Shown here piece by piece: positions 37,898 to 46,907 of a DNA stretch of 64,000 bases. This DNA comes from Sphingopyxis alaskensis RB2256. GTDB lineage: Bacteria > Pseudomonadota > Alphaproteobacteria > Sphingomonadales > Sphingomonadaceae. A model generated the notes under the pieces. That model did not search any database. It was given only the letters and a program-made list of their open reading frames with translations, and was not told the origin of the DNA. The stretch lies in the NCBI RefSeq assembly GCF_000013985.1, contig NC_008048.1, positions 2,855,001 to 2,919,000 on the forward strand. Reading direction: 5' to 3'. The translations under genes and the position numbers were made by a program. The stretch's first letter is position 1; every line of letters starts with the position of its first letter.

Positions 37898-40800
37898 ATG
37901 AAACTTCGTTATTCGATCGCGGCGAGCCTGATGGCCATCAGCGCCGCGACTGTCGTTGCCGCGCCGGTACAGGCGCAGGAAACCAGTTCTTCCGTTCGCG
38001 GCACCGTCGAGTCGGCCAGCGGCCCGGTTTCGGGCGCCAGCGTCACCATCACTCATGTTCCGTCGGGTACGGTCGCTCGTTCAACGACCGACGCATCGGG
38101 GAACTTCAGCGCCAACGGCCTTCGCGTCGGCGGCCCCTTTACCGTCGAAGTGACCGCCGAAGACTATGAGTCGGCGCAGGTCACCGACCTCTTTCTCCAG
38201 GCCGGTCAACCCTATCGCCTGCCAATCGTTCTCGAAGATGCCGCGATCGTGGTTACCGCCTCGTCGGTCGGTGGCGCGCTCGAACAGTCGAACGGCCCGA
38301 TTACGGCACTGGGTCGCGAGGCCATCGAAGGCGTCGCCTCGATCAACCGCGATATCCGCGACCTTGCGCGCCGCGATCCGTTGGTCACCATGGACCTGAC
38401 CAACGCACGCACGATCGAAGTGGCTGGCAACAATGGTCGTCTCAACCGCTTCTCAGTTGACGGCGTGCAGTTCAGCGACGACTTCGGTCTCAACAACGGT
38501 GGCCTGCCGACGTCGCGTGGCCCTGTGCCGTTCGACGCAATCGAACAATTTTCGGTCAAGGTTGCGCCCTTCGATATCGCCGAGGGCGACTTTCAGGGCG
38601 GCGCAATCAATGTGGTGCTTCGCTCCGGCGGCAACAAGTTCCACGGCGGCGCTTTCTTCACCTATACCGACGACAGCCTGACCGGCAACCGTACGCGCGG
38701 CCGCGATATCTCGTTGGACTTCGACAGCAAACAATATGGCGCCAATATCAGCGGGCCGATCATCAAGGACAAGCTGTTCTTCATGTTCGCTTATGAAAAG
38801 ACCAAGGAAACCGATCCTTTCGACGACGGTTTCGGCCCCGGCTTTGCCAATCAGGTTCCCGGCCTGACACAGGCGGTGATCGACCAGGTCAGCAGCGTCG
38901 CACAATCGCGCTACGGATACGACACGCTCGGCCTGTCGCCCAACGCGGTCGAGGAAGACGAGAAGATTATCGGCAAGCTCGACTGGAATATCAGCGACAC
39001 CCAGCGTGCCTCGCTGACCTATATTCGCAACGTGGGCACGCAGCAGTTCCAGCAGAATACGTTCCTGACGTCGCCCTTTGCGCTCGGTTTCCAGTCGAAC
39101 GGCTATGAGCTGGCCGAAGAAGTCAATACGGGCATCTTCGAGTTGAACTCGACCTGGTCGGACCAGTTCTCGACCACCTTCCGCGCCTCGTATCGTGATT
39201 ATAACCGCGACCAGACCCCGTTCGGAGGCCGCGACTTTCCTCAGATGGAAGTCTGCACCGACGCGACCTCGGCCGGGTCGGCCACCAGCTGTAACGGCAC
39301 GCGTCTGTTTTTCGGTCCCGATGTGAGCCGTCATTCGAACGACCTGAACACGGAAAACCTGTCGTTCGACTTCACCGCGCGCCTCGACGCCGGCGATCAT
39401 TCGCTGCGCTTCATGGCCGGCTATACCGATGTGAGCGTGTTCAACCTGTTCCTGCAACGTTCGCTCGGTGACTTCTATTTCGACAGCCTCGCCGATTTTG
39501 CGGCGGGCAACGCCAATCGCCTGCGCTATGCGAACGCGGTGCCCAGCCTGGACCCGAACGATGCCGCGGCCAGTTTCGGCACGCAAAACTACACGTTCGG
39601 CATTCAGGACGACTGGCAGGCTACCCCCGACCTGACGCTGTCGTTCGGGATACGCTATGACCTGTTCGGCAACGACGCCAAGCCGCCGCTCAACCCGAAT
39701 TTCCTCGCTCGTTACGGTTTTCACAACCGCGAGACCTTCAACGGCCGCGATGTGATCCAGCCACGCTTCGGCTTCAACTGGCAGGCGACCGACAAACTGA
39801 TCGTTCGCGGCGGTGTCGGCATCTTCTCGGGCGGCACGCCCGACGTTTTCCTGTCGAACAGCTTCTCGAACACGGGCCTCCTGACCAATCTTGTCGATAT
39901 CAACCGCTCAAACTGCGCCGCTTCCGCAACCTGCGACGCGCTGAACGGAATCGACGACGGGACGATCCCGGCAAGCGTCAACGACTTCCTGGCGCGCAAC
40001 ACCGGGTCGCTTGCGCTGGCCCCGACCGACAATATCGATCCCAAGCTGAAGATCGCGCGCAAGTGGAAGGCTTCGCTGCAGGCCGATTATGAAATCGGTG
40101 ACGGCTGGTTCGTGGGCGGGCAATTCCTGTACGACAAGAACATCTATGGCTATACTTGGACAGATTTGCGCTCGGTGCCGATCGGCACGCTGCCCGATGG
40201 CCGCACCCGCTATGGCCCGTTTGGCGGCGTCGCAACGACCAACCGCGACCTGCAACTGACCAACAGCGAACGCGGCCGCGCCTTCTTCGCGACGGCACGT
40301 TTCTCGAAGGCGTTCGACTTCGGCCTGACACTCGATGGCAGCTACACCTATTCGAACGTGAAGGACGAAGGGGCGCTGACCTCGTCGACCGCCTCGTCGA
40401 ATTACGGCAACAACGCCTTCGTCGATCCCAACCGCGCCGCCTATGGCCGCTCGATCTACGAATACACCCACCAGTGGAAGGGCGGCATCGACTTCAAACG
40501 CGAGTTCTTCGGCGACAACGAAACGCGGATCAGCCTGTTCGGCGAATATCGTTCGGGCCGTCCGTACAGCGTCACCATGCTCGACAACAGCGGTGGTCGC
40601 GGGGCTGTGTTCGGCACAGTCGGCAACCTCGGCAACATGCTGCTATACGTTCCGACGGCCGGAGGCGACCCGAGGGTTACGTTTGATTCGGCCGCCAGCG
40701 AAGCTGCGTTCAACACGCTGATTTCGGAACTCGGCCTCGAAAAATATCGCGGTCGGATAGTGAAGAAGAACAGCCAGACTTCGCCCGACTTCTTCAAGGT

Positions 40801-41083
40801 CGATCTGCATGTCAGCCAGGAAATCCCTGCCTTCGTCGGCGATGCGAAGTTCAAGCTGTTTGCCGATGTTGAAAATGTGCTGAACCTGATCGACAGCGAT
40901 TGGGGTTCGCTTCGTCAGGTTTCCTTCCCGTATAATGCCGCAATCGTCCGCGTGGCCTGCGCGGCGACCAGCGGGACCAACTGCACCCAGTATCAGTACA
41001 GCAACGTGCGGGCACCCAACCAAGTGCTCACCAGCCGCGTGTCGCTGTACGGCGTCCGCGTCGGCGTGCGGGTCAACTTCTAG
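37898..41083 (+). CDS. Oar-like TonB-dependent outer-membrane receptor
   Basis: 1061 residues. Signal peptide (MKLRYSIAASLMAISAATVVAAPVQAQE), then a carboxypeptidase-regulatory-like beta domain (about 30-105, 'GTVESASGPVSGASVTITH'), a plug domain with 'AIVVTASSVGGALEQSNGPI' as likely TonB box, and a long beta-barrel ending in terminal Phe ('VGVRVNF'). This layout is that of Oar-like proteins, whose ligands are mostly unknown. Single-gene unit between a 270-base leader and a bidirectional terminator. A possible PhoB site lies upstream. Confidence 0.92.
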   Translation: MKLRYSIAASLMAISAATVVAAPVQAQETSSSVRGTVESASGPVSGASVTITHVPSGTVARSTTDASGNFSANGLRVGGPFTVEVTAEDYESAQVTDLFLQAGQPYRLPIVLEDAAIVVTASSVGGALEQSNGPITALGREAIEGVASINRDIRDLARRDPLVTMDLTNARTIEVAGNNGRLNRFSVDGVQFSDDFGLNNGGLPTSRGPVPFDAIEQFSVKVAPFDIAEGDFQGGAINVVLRSGGNKFHGGAFFTYTDDSLTGNRTRGRDISLDFDSKQYGANISGPIIKDKLFFMFAYEKTKETDPFDDGFGPGFANQVPGLTQAVIDQVSSVAQSRYGYDTLGLSPNAVEEDEKIIGKLDWNISDTQRASLTYIRNVGTQQFQQNTFLTSPFALGFQSNGYELAEEVNTGIFELNSTWSDQFSTTFRASYRDYNRDQTPFGGRDFPQMEVCTDATSAGSATSCNGTRLFFGPDVSRHSNDLNTENLSFDFTARLDAGDHSLRFMAGYTDVSVFNLFLQRSLGDFYFDSLADFAAGNANRLRYANAVPSLDPNDAAASFGTQNYTFGIQDDWQATPDLTLSFGIRYDLFGNDAKPPLNPNFLARYGFHNRETFNGRDVIQPRFGFNWQATDKLIVRGGVGIFSGGTPDVFLSNSFSNTGLLTNLVDINRSNCAASATCDALNGIDDGTIPASVNDFLARNTGSLALAPTDNIDPKLKIARKWKASLQADYEIGDGWFVGGQFLYDKNIYGYTWTDLRSVPIGTLPDGRTRYGPFGGVATTNRDLQLTNSERGRAFFATARFSKAFDFGLTLDGSYTYSNVKDEGALTSSTASSNYGNNAFVDPNRAAYGRSIYEYTHQWKGGIDFKREFFGDNETRISLFGEYRSGRPYSVTMLDNSGGRGAVFGTVGNLGNMLLYVPTAGGDPRVTFDSAASEAAFNTLISELGLEKYRGRIVKKNSQTSPDFFKVDLHVSQEIPAFVGDAKFKLFADVENVLNLIDSDWGSLRQVSFPYNAAIVRVACAATSGTNCTQYQYSNVRAPNQVLTSRVSLYGVRVGVRVNF

Positions 41084-41102
41084 CCCGACAGGCCTTTGGT
41101 CC

Positions 41103-41145
41103 AAAAAAACGGGGCGCGGGAGGTCACTCCCGCGCCCCTGTCTTT
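41103..41145. terminator. bidirectional terminator receptor / nth
   Basis: Perfect 12-bp stem GGGGCGCGGGAG / CTCCCGCGCCCC (41111-41122, 41127-41138) with loop GTCA. A T-rich run follows on the plus strand (TGTCTTTTT), and seven A (so T on the minus strand) precede it. The nth stop codon is in the loop. Confidence 0.92.
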
Positions 41146-41792
41146 TTCCGCAACGTCGGCGCCGCCGTCTTGGGCTGGTACCGGCAAAGGTCCGCGACCG
41201 GGCAGCGCCAGCATTCGGGGGTGCGTGCCTTGCAGATATAGCGGCCGTGGAGAATCAGCCAGTGGTGCGCGCCGACGCGGAAGGGCGCGGGCGTGCCTTT
41301 CTCGAGTTTTTTCTCGACCGCGAGCACCGTATTCCCCGGCGCCAGCCCGGTGCGGTTGCCGACGCGAAAGATGTGCGTATCGACCGCAAAGGTCTCCGCC
41401 CCGAAAGCGCAGTTCATCACGACATTGGCGGTCTTGCGTCCGACGCCGGGCAGCTTTGTGAGCGCATCGCGGTCGGCGGGCACTTCGCCGCCATGGTCGC
41501 GGATCAGCATTTCGCTGAGCGCAATGACATTTTTCGCCTTGGCGTTGAACAGCCCGATCGTCCTGATATGCTGTTTGAGGCCCTCCTCGCCCAGATCGAG
41601 CATCTGTTGCGGCGTCTTCACCGTTTCGAACAATTTGCGCGTCGCCTTGTTCACCCCGACGTCGGTTGCCTGCGCCGACAATACGACCGCGACGAGCAGC
41701 TGATAGATGTTGCCGAATTGCAGCTCGGTCTCGGGACTGGGGTTCAGTTCGGCGAGGCGGCGGTAGAATTCAAAGATGTCGCTGCGTTTCAT
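41124..41792 (-). CDS. nth: endonuclease III
   Basis: 222 residues. Helix-hairpin-helix 'LTKLPGVGRKTANVVMN' with the catalytic Lys, the following Asp in 'AVDTHIFRV', and the 4Fe-4S cysteines in 'CKARTPECWRCPVADLC'. It removes oxidised pyrimidines from DNA and cuts at the abasic site. The last codons are in the arm of the shared terminator. Confidence 0.96.
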   Translation of the reverse strand: MKRSDIFEFYRRLAELNPSPETELQFGNIYQLLVAVVLSAQATDVGVNKATRKLFETVKTPQQMLDLGEEGLKQHIRTIGLFNAKAKNVIALSEMLIRDHGGEVPADRDALTKLPGVGRKTANVVMNCAFGAETFAVDTHIFRVGNRTGLAPGNTVLAVEKKLEKGTPAPFRVGAHHWLILHGRYICKARTPECWRCPVADLCRYQPKTAAPTLRKKTGARE

Positions 41793-42025
41793 CGCTTGGC
41801 TCCGGCGCGCGGCCGAAGCGCCGCCCGCATTCCCTGGGGTCCTGACCCTAGCGCCTTTGCCCGCCGCCTTCCAAGCCGTCGCATTTGACTCTTTGGTGCA
41901 AGGGGCGCAGCCTCACGCCGCTTCGATGCCGAGTCGTCCCGCGACGGACGCTGGCGCGATATCGACACCGGGGACCGGGCGAAGAGAGCCGATGTGGCTC
42001 CCTGCCGGGGTTGGAGGACCAGACA
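41793..42025. other. divergent gap nth / exported protein, with repeat end
   Basis: 233 bases. It holds GGTCCTGACCCTAG (41838-41851), identical or nearly so to the outer end of the palindromic element at 46005-46167. Otherwise no feature was found. Confidence 0.5.
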
Positions 42026-42469
42026 ATGCCGAGAACTTGGAAAACGGCCATATTGGCCGGCCTGTCGTCGTGCGCACTTGCCACGGCGGCATCGGCCCAG
42101 AATTACCCGTTCACCGCGGGCGACTATACCGAGGTGTCGATGATCGACGTCGCCGACGGCGGCGGGATGCAATATGCGACCTTCCTCGCCGATCAATGGC
42201 GCAAATCGCAGGAATTCGCCAAGGCACAGGGATGGATCACCGGCTACGCCGTTTTCAGCAACTATAATTCGCGCCCCGGCGAACCCGACCTTTATCTGTC
42301 GGTGACCTTTGCAAGCCTGCCCGATGGCGCGGAAGACGAGCGGCGCAATCAGGCCTATCGCGATTTCATGAAGCGCACCGACGCCCAGATGTCGGCCGAA
42401 TCGGGCGATCGCACGAAATATCGCACCGTCATGGGCAGTTTCCTGCTGCGCGAACTCAAGTTCAAATAG
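42026..42469 (+). CDS. small exported protein of unknown function
   Basis: 147 residues with a signal peptide (AILAGLSSCALATAASAQ). The mature part ('TEVSMIDVADGGGMQYATFLADQWRKSQEFAKAQGWITGYAVF') recalls periplasmic proteins with a dimeric alpha/beta-barrel fold seen in sphingomonads, but I cannot name a family. GGAGG 10 bases before the ATG supports the start. It faces dapB convergently, with a GC-rich inverted sequence (GGCGCCGGGCC...GGGCCCGGCGCC) at about 42478-42505 as likely terminator. Confidence 0.75.
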   Translation: MPRTWKTAILAGLSSCALATAASAQNYPFTAGDYTEVSMIDVADGGGMQYATFLADQWRKSQEFAKAQGWITGYAVFSNYNSRPGEPDLYLSVTFASLPDGAEDERRNQAYRDFMKRTDAQMSAESGDRTKYRTVMGSFLLRELKFK

Positions 42470-42515
42470 CCATCGGCGGCGCCGGGCCGTTCGGGCCCGG
42501 CGCCCCCATCGGGCG

Positions 42516-43241
42516 TCACAATCCCAATACCTGCGGCATGGTGTAACGTCCGGGTTTCTGATGGATCAGCCACAGCGCCGCTTTCACCGCGCCGCGCGCG
42601 AAGATCATGCGGTTTTCGGCGCGGTGCGACAGGGTGATCATCTCCTCGGGGCCGGCAAATATCACGTCATGGTCGCCCGCGACGGTCCCGCCGCGAAGGC
42701 TGGCGAAACCGATCTTGCCGTGGCCGCGCGCGCCTGTCAGCCCGTCGCGACCGCGCTCGGAACAGGTCGCAAGGCTGATCCCGCGCCCCTCGGCGGCGGC
42801 TTCGCCCAGCAACAGCGCGGTTCCGCTCGGCGCATCAACCTTGTTCCGGTGGTGCATCTCGACAATCTCGATGTCATATTCGGGGTCGAGCCGCGCCGCC
42901 GCCTCGCGCACCAGATGCGCGAGCAATGTGACGCCAAGCGACGTGTTGCCCGTCTGGAGCACGGCGACGTCGCGTGCGGCGTCATCGATCAGATAGTGGT
43001 GGCGTTCCTCCAGCCCCGTCGTTCCGATGACGATGGGTTTTCCGGCCGCGACGCAGGCGTCGAGCGTCGCCTCCAGCGCGGCGGGCGAGGAAAAATCGAC
43101 GAGCACGTCGGCGCTTGCGGCGAGCCTGGCGACATTGCCGCCCTTGTCGACGCCGCAACTGCGCTGCCCCGCCTCGGAGATCGCCGCGGCGAGCGCGACG
43201 CCCATGCGTCCCTGGCTGCCGATGATGCCGATGCTGGTCAT
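42516..43241 (-). CDS. dapB: 4-hydroxy-tetrahydrodipicolinate reductase
   Basis: 241 residues from MTSIGIIGSQGRMG. NAD(P)-binding 'GIIGSQGRMGVALA', 'IGTTGLEE', and the signature 'EMHHRNKVDAPSGTALLLGE' with the catalytic His and Lys. It makes tetrahydrodipicolinate in lysine/DAP synthesis; asd and dapF are also in the window but in other units. Start at 43241 matches the family N-terminus. Confidence 0.97.
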   Translation of the reverse strand: MTSIGIIGSQGRMGVALAAAISEAGQRSCGVDKGGNVARLAASADVLVDFSSPAALEATLDACVAAGKPIVIGTTGLEERHHYLIDDAARDVAVLQTGNTSLGVTLLAHLVREAAARLDPEYDIEIVEMHHRNKVDAPSGTALLLGEAAAEGRGISLATCSERGRDGLTGARGHGKIGFASLRGGTVAGDHDVIFAGPEEMITLSHRAENRMIFARGAVKAALWLIHQKPGRYTMPQVLGL

Positions 43242-43272
43242 GTCCGCTCCCCTTGCTTGCACTCCTCCTTAG

Positions 43273-43351
43273 CCGCTCGCCTCGCGCAAAGTCGAGATGC
43301 CCGTCCGGCGGGAGCCTCCACGCATGTCTCGACTTCGCGCAGCGCGAGCGG
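43273..43351. repeat. palindromic repeat family A, copy 3
   Basis: Arms 43273-43297 and 43327-43351, with AAAGTCGAGA in place of the GAAGTCGAGA of the other copies. It fills the divergent gap between dapB and the sirtuin gene, so it lies in both leaders. Confidence 0.8.
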
Positions 43352-43364
43352 ATAGAAAGGGCGC

Positions 43365-44066
43365 ATGAGCCCCATCCGGAATATCGTCATCCTGACCGGC
43401 GCCGGCGTTTCGGCCGAAAGCGGCATCGACACCTTTCGCGACGCGGGCGGCCTTTGGGAACAGCACCGCGTCGAAGATGTCGCCACCCCCGAAGGTTTTG
43501 CGCGCGACCCCGACCTCGTGCTGCGCTTTTACGACATGCGGCGTGCGGCGATCCAGACGAAACAGCCCAATGCCGCGCACCGGGCGCTGGCGCGGCTCGA
43601 TGCCGAATGGGCGGGCGAGCTGCTGATCGTGACCCAGAATGTCGACGATCTGCACGAGCGCGCGGGCGCGCAGCGGCTCATCCACATGCACGGCACCCAT
43701 CTGAACGCCTGGTGCACCGGCTGCGATACGCGCAGCCCGTGGACCGCGCCGCTGCTCGACAGACCGCCCTGTCCGGCGTGCGGCGCCGTCGGCCATCTGC
43801 GCCCCGATGTCGTCTGGTTCGGCGAGATGCCCTACCGGATGGAGGAGATTTATCATGCGATCAATCGCGCCGACCTGTTCGTGTCGATCGGGACGTCGGG
43901 CGCGGTCTATCCCGCCGCGGGTTTCGTGCGCGAAGCGCGTGCGGCGGGGGCGCGTACGCTGGAGCTCAACATGGAGCCCAGCCAGGGCAGCCACTGGTTC
44001 GACGAAGCCCGCCACGGCCCCGCGACCTGGCTGGTGCCCGAATGGGTCGAGGAGATGCTCGGCTAG
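43365..44066 (+). CDS. cobB: NAD-dependent protein deacylase (sirtuin)
   Basis: 233 residues. 'ILTGAGVSAESGIDTFRDAGGLW' binds NAD, 'TQNVDDLHERAG' and catalytic His in 'HMHGTHLNAWC', and zinc cysteines CTGC and CPAC. Class III sirtuin that removes acyl groups from lysine. The family Tyr and Arg in the first third ('RFYDMRR') suggest desuccinylase activity. Stop TAG lies inside a repeat end (CTAGGATCAGGACCCGTTA). Confidence 0.94.
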   Translation: MSPIRNIVILTGAGVSAESGIDTFRDAGGLWEQHRVEDVATPEGFARDPDLVLRFYDMRRAAIQTKQPNAAHRALARLDAEWAGELLIVTQNVDDLHERAGAQRLIHMHGTHLNAWCTGCDTRSPWTAPLLDRPPCPACGAVGHLRPDVVWFGEMPYRMEEIYHAINRADLFVSIGTSGAVYPAAGFVREARAAGARTLELNMEPSQGSHWFDEARHGPATWLVPEWVEEMLG

Positions 44067-44094
44067 GATCAGGACCCGTTAGAGCGGCGTGCTG
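44063..44094. repeat. solo repeat end at sirtuin / tRNA deaminase stops
   Basis: CTAGGATCAGGACCCGTTA (44063-44081) matches the left end of the 46005 element at 17 of 19 bases. It continues into TTAGAGCGGCGTGCTG (44079-44094), found again at 60293-60308. Both stop codons of the convergent genes lie in or next to it. Confidence 0.6.
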
Positions 44095-44536
44095 CGAAAA
44101 ATGCGCGGAGCAGCCCCGCCGCTTCGCTTTCGCCGATCCCGTCGTAAATCTCCGGCCGATGATGCACCGTTGGTTGCGCGAACAGGCGTGGGCCGTGAAC
44201 AACCGCCCCGCCTTTCGGATCGTCGGCACCGTAATAGAGCCGCGCGATGCGCGCGTGCGCGATCGCGCCGGCGCACATCGCGCAGGGTTCGAGCGTGACA
44301 TAGAGGTCGCAGCCGTCGAGCCGCTCATTGCCCAGCTTTGCCGCCGCCATGCGCATCGCGACGATTTCGGCATGCGCGGTGGGATCGTGCGATTCGCGCG
44401 GGCGGTTGTGACCTTCGGCGATCACGGCGCCATCCTTGACGATCACCGCGCCGACGGGCACTTCGCCCCAGTCGGCGGCAATGCGGGCGAGATCGAGCGC
44501 GCGGCGCATCGGTTCGGGGAGCGGGAATGGCGCCAT
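44069..44536 (-). CDS. tadA: tRNA-specific adenosine deaminase
   Basis: 155 residues. Zinc site 'HAE' in 'PTAHAEIVAMR' and 'PCAMC' in 'TLEPCAMCAGAI'. It converts A34 to inosine in the anticodon of tRNA-Arg. Standard length. Its stop is 2 bases from the sirtuin stop on the other strand. Not related to the pilus ATPase also called TadA. Confidence 0.95.
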   Translation of the reverse strand: MAPFPLPEPMRRALDLARIAADWGEVPVGAVIVKDGAVIAEGHNRPRESHDPTAHAEIVAMRMAAAKLGNERLDGCDLYVTLEPCAMCAGAIAHARIARLYYGADDPKGGAVVHGPRLFAQPTVHHRPEIYDGIGESEAAGLLRAFFAARRSNGS

Positions 44537-44554
44537 GGTTTCCCCGCTAATCCC

Positions 44555-44583
44555 TTGACGAATCCCCTGCAAGCCGATAAGCG
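44555..44583 (+). promoter_or_regulatory. candidate rpmB promoter
   Basis: TTGACG (44555-44560), 17-base spacer, TAAGCG (44578-44583), 84 bases before the rpmB ATG and divergent from tadA. By-eye match. Confidence 0.4.
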
Positions 44584-44666
44584 CGCGCCTTTCCCGGCCC
44601 AACCGGTCCCTGCGGCGCTTCTGGCGCCGACCGGCGCGCCGCCCAGATTTTGTGAGGACGAGAACG

Positions 44667-44960
44667 ATGTCGCGCATTTGCGAATTGACCGGCAAGGGCC
44701 GCCAGATTGGCCACAATGTCAGCCACGCCAACAACAAGACCAAGCGGACCTTCCTGCCCAATTTGCAGAATGTGACGCTGCTGTCGGACGCGCTCGGCAA
44801 GAGCGTGAAGTTGCGCGTGTCGACGCACGGCCTGCGGTCGGTCGAGCACAACGGCGGCCTCGACAACTGGCTCATGAAGACCGGCGACGATCAGCTGTCG
44901 GCGAACGCGCGCAAGCTGAAGAAGGAAGTCGCGAAGAAGCTGGCCGAAAAGGCCGCCTGA
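44667..44960 (+). CDS. rpmB: 50S ribosomal protein bL28
   Basis: 97 residues. '[30 protein letters not shown]' is the bL28 signature, with the C-terminal '[19 protein letters not shown]' extension typical of Alphaproteobacteria. Only one of the zinc cysteines is left, so it is the C-minus type. AGGAC upstream of ATG and terminator at 44990-45017. Confidence 0.97.
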   Translation: MSRICELTGKGRQIGHNVSHANNKTKRTFLPNLQNVTLLSDALGKSVKLRVSTHGLRSVEHNGGLDNWLMKTGDDQLSANARKLKKEVAKKLAEKAA

Positions 44961-44989
44961 CGCGCCACTCGCACCCGCCAGCGCAAAGG

Positions 44990-45017
44990 GGCCGCCGGTT
45001 TACCGCGCGGCCTTTTT
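44990..45017 (+). terminator. Rho-independent terminator after rpmB
   Basis: Stem GGCCGCCGG / CCGCGCGGCC with one bulge, followed by TTTTT. It overlaps the 3' end of the convergent gene at 45000. Confidence 0.85.
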
Positions 45018-45998
45018 GCTGCCCGGCGCCCGCTTTGGCGGCAGGTCGACAAGCTCGAACTGGAGCAGCAGGCTGCGCTGCCAGACGTTGAAATTATCGT
45101 CGGAGACGAGCCAGAGCCACGTGCGGTCGCGCTTGACCGATACCGCCGCACCCTCGTAATTTTCGGCCAGCGGTCGCGGCACGCGCCCGATCGTCCGCGA
45201 GCGCACAACGCCGTCGCGGACGATGTCGGCAGGGTCGAGGACGGAAACGATCGTCGTGAACAGGGGGTCGAAGCCGAGCCGCCGGTGAACGAGCAGAATG
45301 CGCCCGTCAGGTAGCGGCGCGGCGTCGCTCACCAGCCCGCGCCCGTCCGCATCATAAAAGAAGCGCAGCGGCGCCGGACCCGGAACCGCGGGATCGCTCG
45401 CATAAAGCAGCGCCTCGCGCCCGCGCGGGTCATCGTCGGCGTCTTCGGAGAAAAGGATGGTCCGGCCGTCGGCAAGCCGGACCATGGCCTCGGGCCCGCG
45501 GTTCGTCGGCCAGCGCGGCGGCGGCAGCCGACGTCGCGATTCGATCCGCCCAAGCCCGACATCGAGCCGCCAGACCTGGTTGATCCCCTCCAGCGCGAGC
45601 CAGACGGCGCCGCCCTTTGGGTCGACGGCCAGCGCCTCGACATCGGCCATCGTCTTGCGCGCCGGGCGACCGTCGCTCGTGGGAAGCGCGCCGATCCGCG
45701 TCGACAACACTGCGCCGCGCGTGTCGAACGTCAGGCGTGTCCAATGGCCATTGTCGCCAACCAGCAGGAAGCGGCCCGGCCCTGTGTGCGCCAGCGCCGA
45801 GAAACCGCCGAAGCGACTGTTCGGACTGTCGAGGCGCCAGCCGCGCACGAAGCGCATCGGCGCCGAGGTGTCGCCAGCGAAGCGAAGCGGACGCGCCTCG
45901 GCCCGTTGCGACAGGTCGACGTCGGCAAAGCGCACCGTCGCGCAGGGCACCGGGCCGAGGGTCAGAAAGATCAGGGCAGCGGCAATCAGACGGCGCAT
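45000..45998 (-). CDS. exported phytase-esterase-like beta-propeller protein
   Basis: 332 residues from MRRLIAAALIFLTLGPVPCA, a signal peptide. The body matches 'esterase-like activity of phytase' proteins: 'FGGFSALAHTGPGRFLLVGDNGHWTRL', 'ADVEALAVDPKGGAVWLALEG' and 'ENYEGAAVSVKRDRTWLWLVSDDNFN'. Probably a periplasmic calcium-type hydrolase-like propeller; substrate unknown. An in-frame start further upstream would lie in the palindromic element and is rejected. Confidence 0.85.
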   Translation of the reverse strand: MRRLIAAALIFLTLGPVPCATVRFADVDLSQRAEARPLRFAGDTSAPMRFVRGWRLDSPNSRFGGFSALAHTGPGRFLLVGDNGHWTRLTFDTRGAVLSTRIGALPTSDGRPARKTMADVEALAVDPKGGAVWLALEGINQVWRLDVGLGRIESRRRLPPPRWPTNRGPEAMVRLADGRTILFSEDADDDPRGREALLYASDPAVPGPAPLRFFYDADGRGLVSDAAPLPDGRILLVHRRLGFDPLFTTIVSVLDPADIVRDGVVRSRTIGRVPRPLAENYEGAAVSVKRDRTWLWLVSDDNFNVWQRSLLLQFELVDLPPKRAPGSKKAAR

Positions 45999-46004
45999 GG
46001 GGGG

Positions 46005-46167
46005 CCTAGGGTCAGGACCTGTTAATTTCCCGTTCGGGGTTTGAAGCGATTTGCTCGGGGCGAGGAGGGAAGGCGCAGGAATATGGATATATTTCAAGAC
46101 TTTTCGGCGCTGCCATGGGCAAATCGGTCAAACCCCGAACGGGGAATTAACGGACCCTGACCCTAGG
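46005..46167. repeat. 163-bp palindromic element with long inverted ends
   Basis: CCTAGGGTCAGGACC...(46005-46044) and its complement (46128-46167) match at about 36 of 40 bases and continue inwards with AGCAAATCG-like sequence, giving about 50-bp arms around a unique centre with ATATGGATATATTTC. No coding capacity. Solo ends are at 41838-41851 and 44063-44081, so it is a mobile or formerly mobile family. It lies between divergent genes. Confidence 0.8.
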
Positions 46168-46317
46168 GCGCCGCGCCATGAAAGAAAAGCCTTTCGCACC
46201 GCCGAAGCTGAACGCCAGCCGACCGCCACGTTCAGGCTTCGCTCAATGCGAATCGCGCACAACCGCCTTCATCGGCCACTGCCCCGACGGGCCAGACGCG
46301 AAAGCAGGAGTATAACG
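46168..46317. promoter_or_regulatory. leader of glycine-zipper gene
   Basis: 150 bases between the palindromic element and the ATG at 46318. It holds a small inverted repeat GAAGCTGAACG / CGTTCAGGCTTC (about 46203-46236). GGAG is 8 bases before the ATG. Confidence 0.4.
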
Positions 46318-46719
46318 ATGAACAAGATGGTGACCCTCTCGATCGCCGCCCTGATGTCCACCGCGACGCTGGGCGTGGCGACGCCGGCCGCGGCGCAGAA
46401 CGGCTATTACGACCGCGATGGCTATTCGACCTATTACAGCGGCTACGACCGCGACGACCGGCGCTATGACCGCCGCGACTATCGCCGCGACTATCGCGAC
46501 GACCGGCGCCATGACCGGCGCTATTATCGGGGCGACCGCCGCCATTATCGCCAGTGCGACAGGGGCACCGGCGGCACGATCATCGGCGCGATCGCGGGCG
46601 GCCTTGCCGGTCACGAAATCGCCGGCCGCGGCGACAAGACCGTCGGGACGATCATCGGCGGTGCCGTCGGCGCGCTCGCGGGCCGCGCGATAGACAAGGG
46701 GAATGACGGCTGCCGTTAA
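46318..46719 (+). CDS. exported glycine-zipper 2TM protein
   Basis: 133 residues with a signal peptide (MNKMVTLSIAALMSTATLGVATPAAAQ). The middle is low-complexity Arg, Asp and Tyr repeats (DRDDRRYDRRDYRRDYRD). The last 55 residues form a glycine-zipper 2TM domain ('GGTIIGAIAGGLAGHEIAGRGDKTVGTIIGGAVGALAGRAID'), as in SlyB/RcnB-like envelope proteins. Function unknown; probably periplasmic or outer-membrane associated. Confidence 0.85.
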   Translation: MNKMVTLSIAALMSTATLGVATPAAAQNGYYDRDGYSTYYSGYDRDDRRYDRRDYRRDYRDDRRHDRRYYRGDRRHYRQCDRGTGGTIIGAIAGGLAGHEIAGRGDKTVGTIIGGAVGALAGRAIDKGNDGCR

Positions 46720-46758
46720 GCGGCAGTCCCGACCTCCAGTAATTTCTCCCCCTCCTTT

Positions 46759-46791
46759 GCCCGTCCGGCCCCTGCCGGGCGGGCTTTCCTT
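46759..46791 (+). terminator. terminator after glycine-zipper gene
   Basis: GCCCGTCCGGC / GCCGGGCGGGC stem with loop CCCT followed by TTTCCTTG. Stem is strong, T-run moderate. Confidence 0.7.
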
Positions 46792-46907
46792 GTTCGTGGG
46801 CCCGGCGGCGCAGGGTGCTTGCCATCGGCCCGGCGCGCGCCTAGGTTTGCCGCCAAGTGCACGCCCGCGGTCCTGCGGGCGCGTGAGCAGAACAGGTTAC
46901 AATTGCC

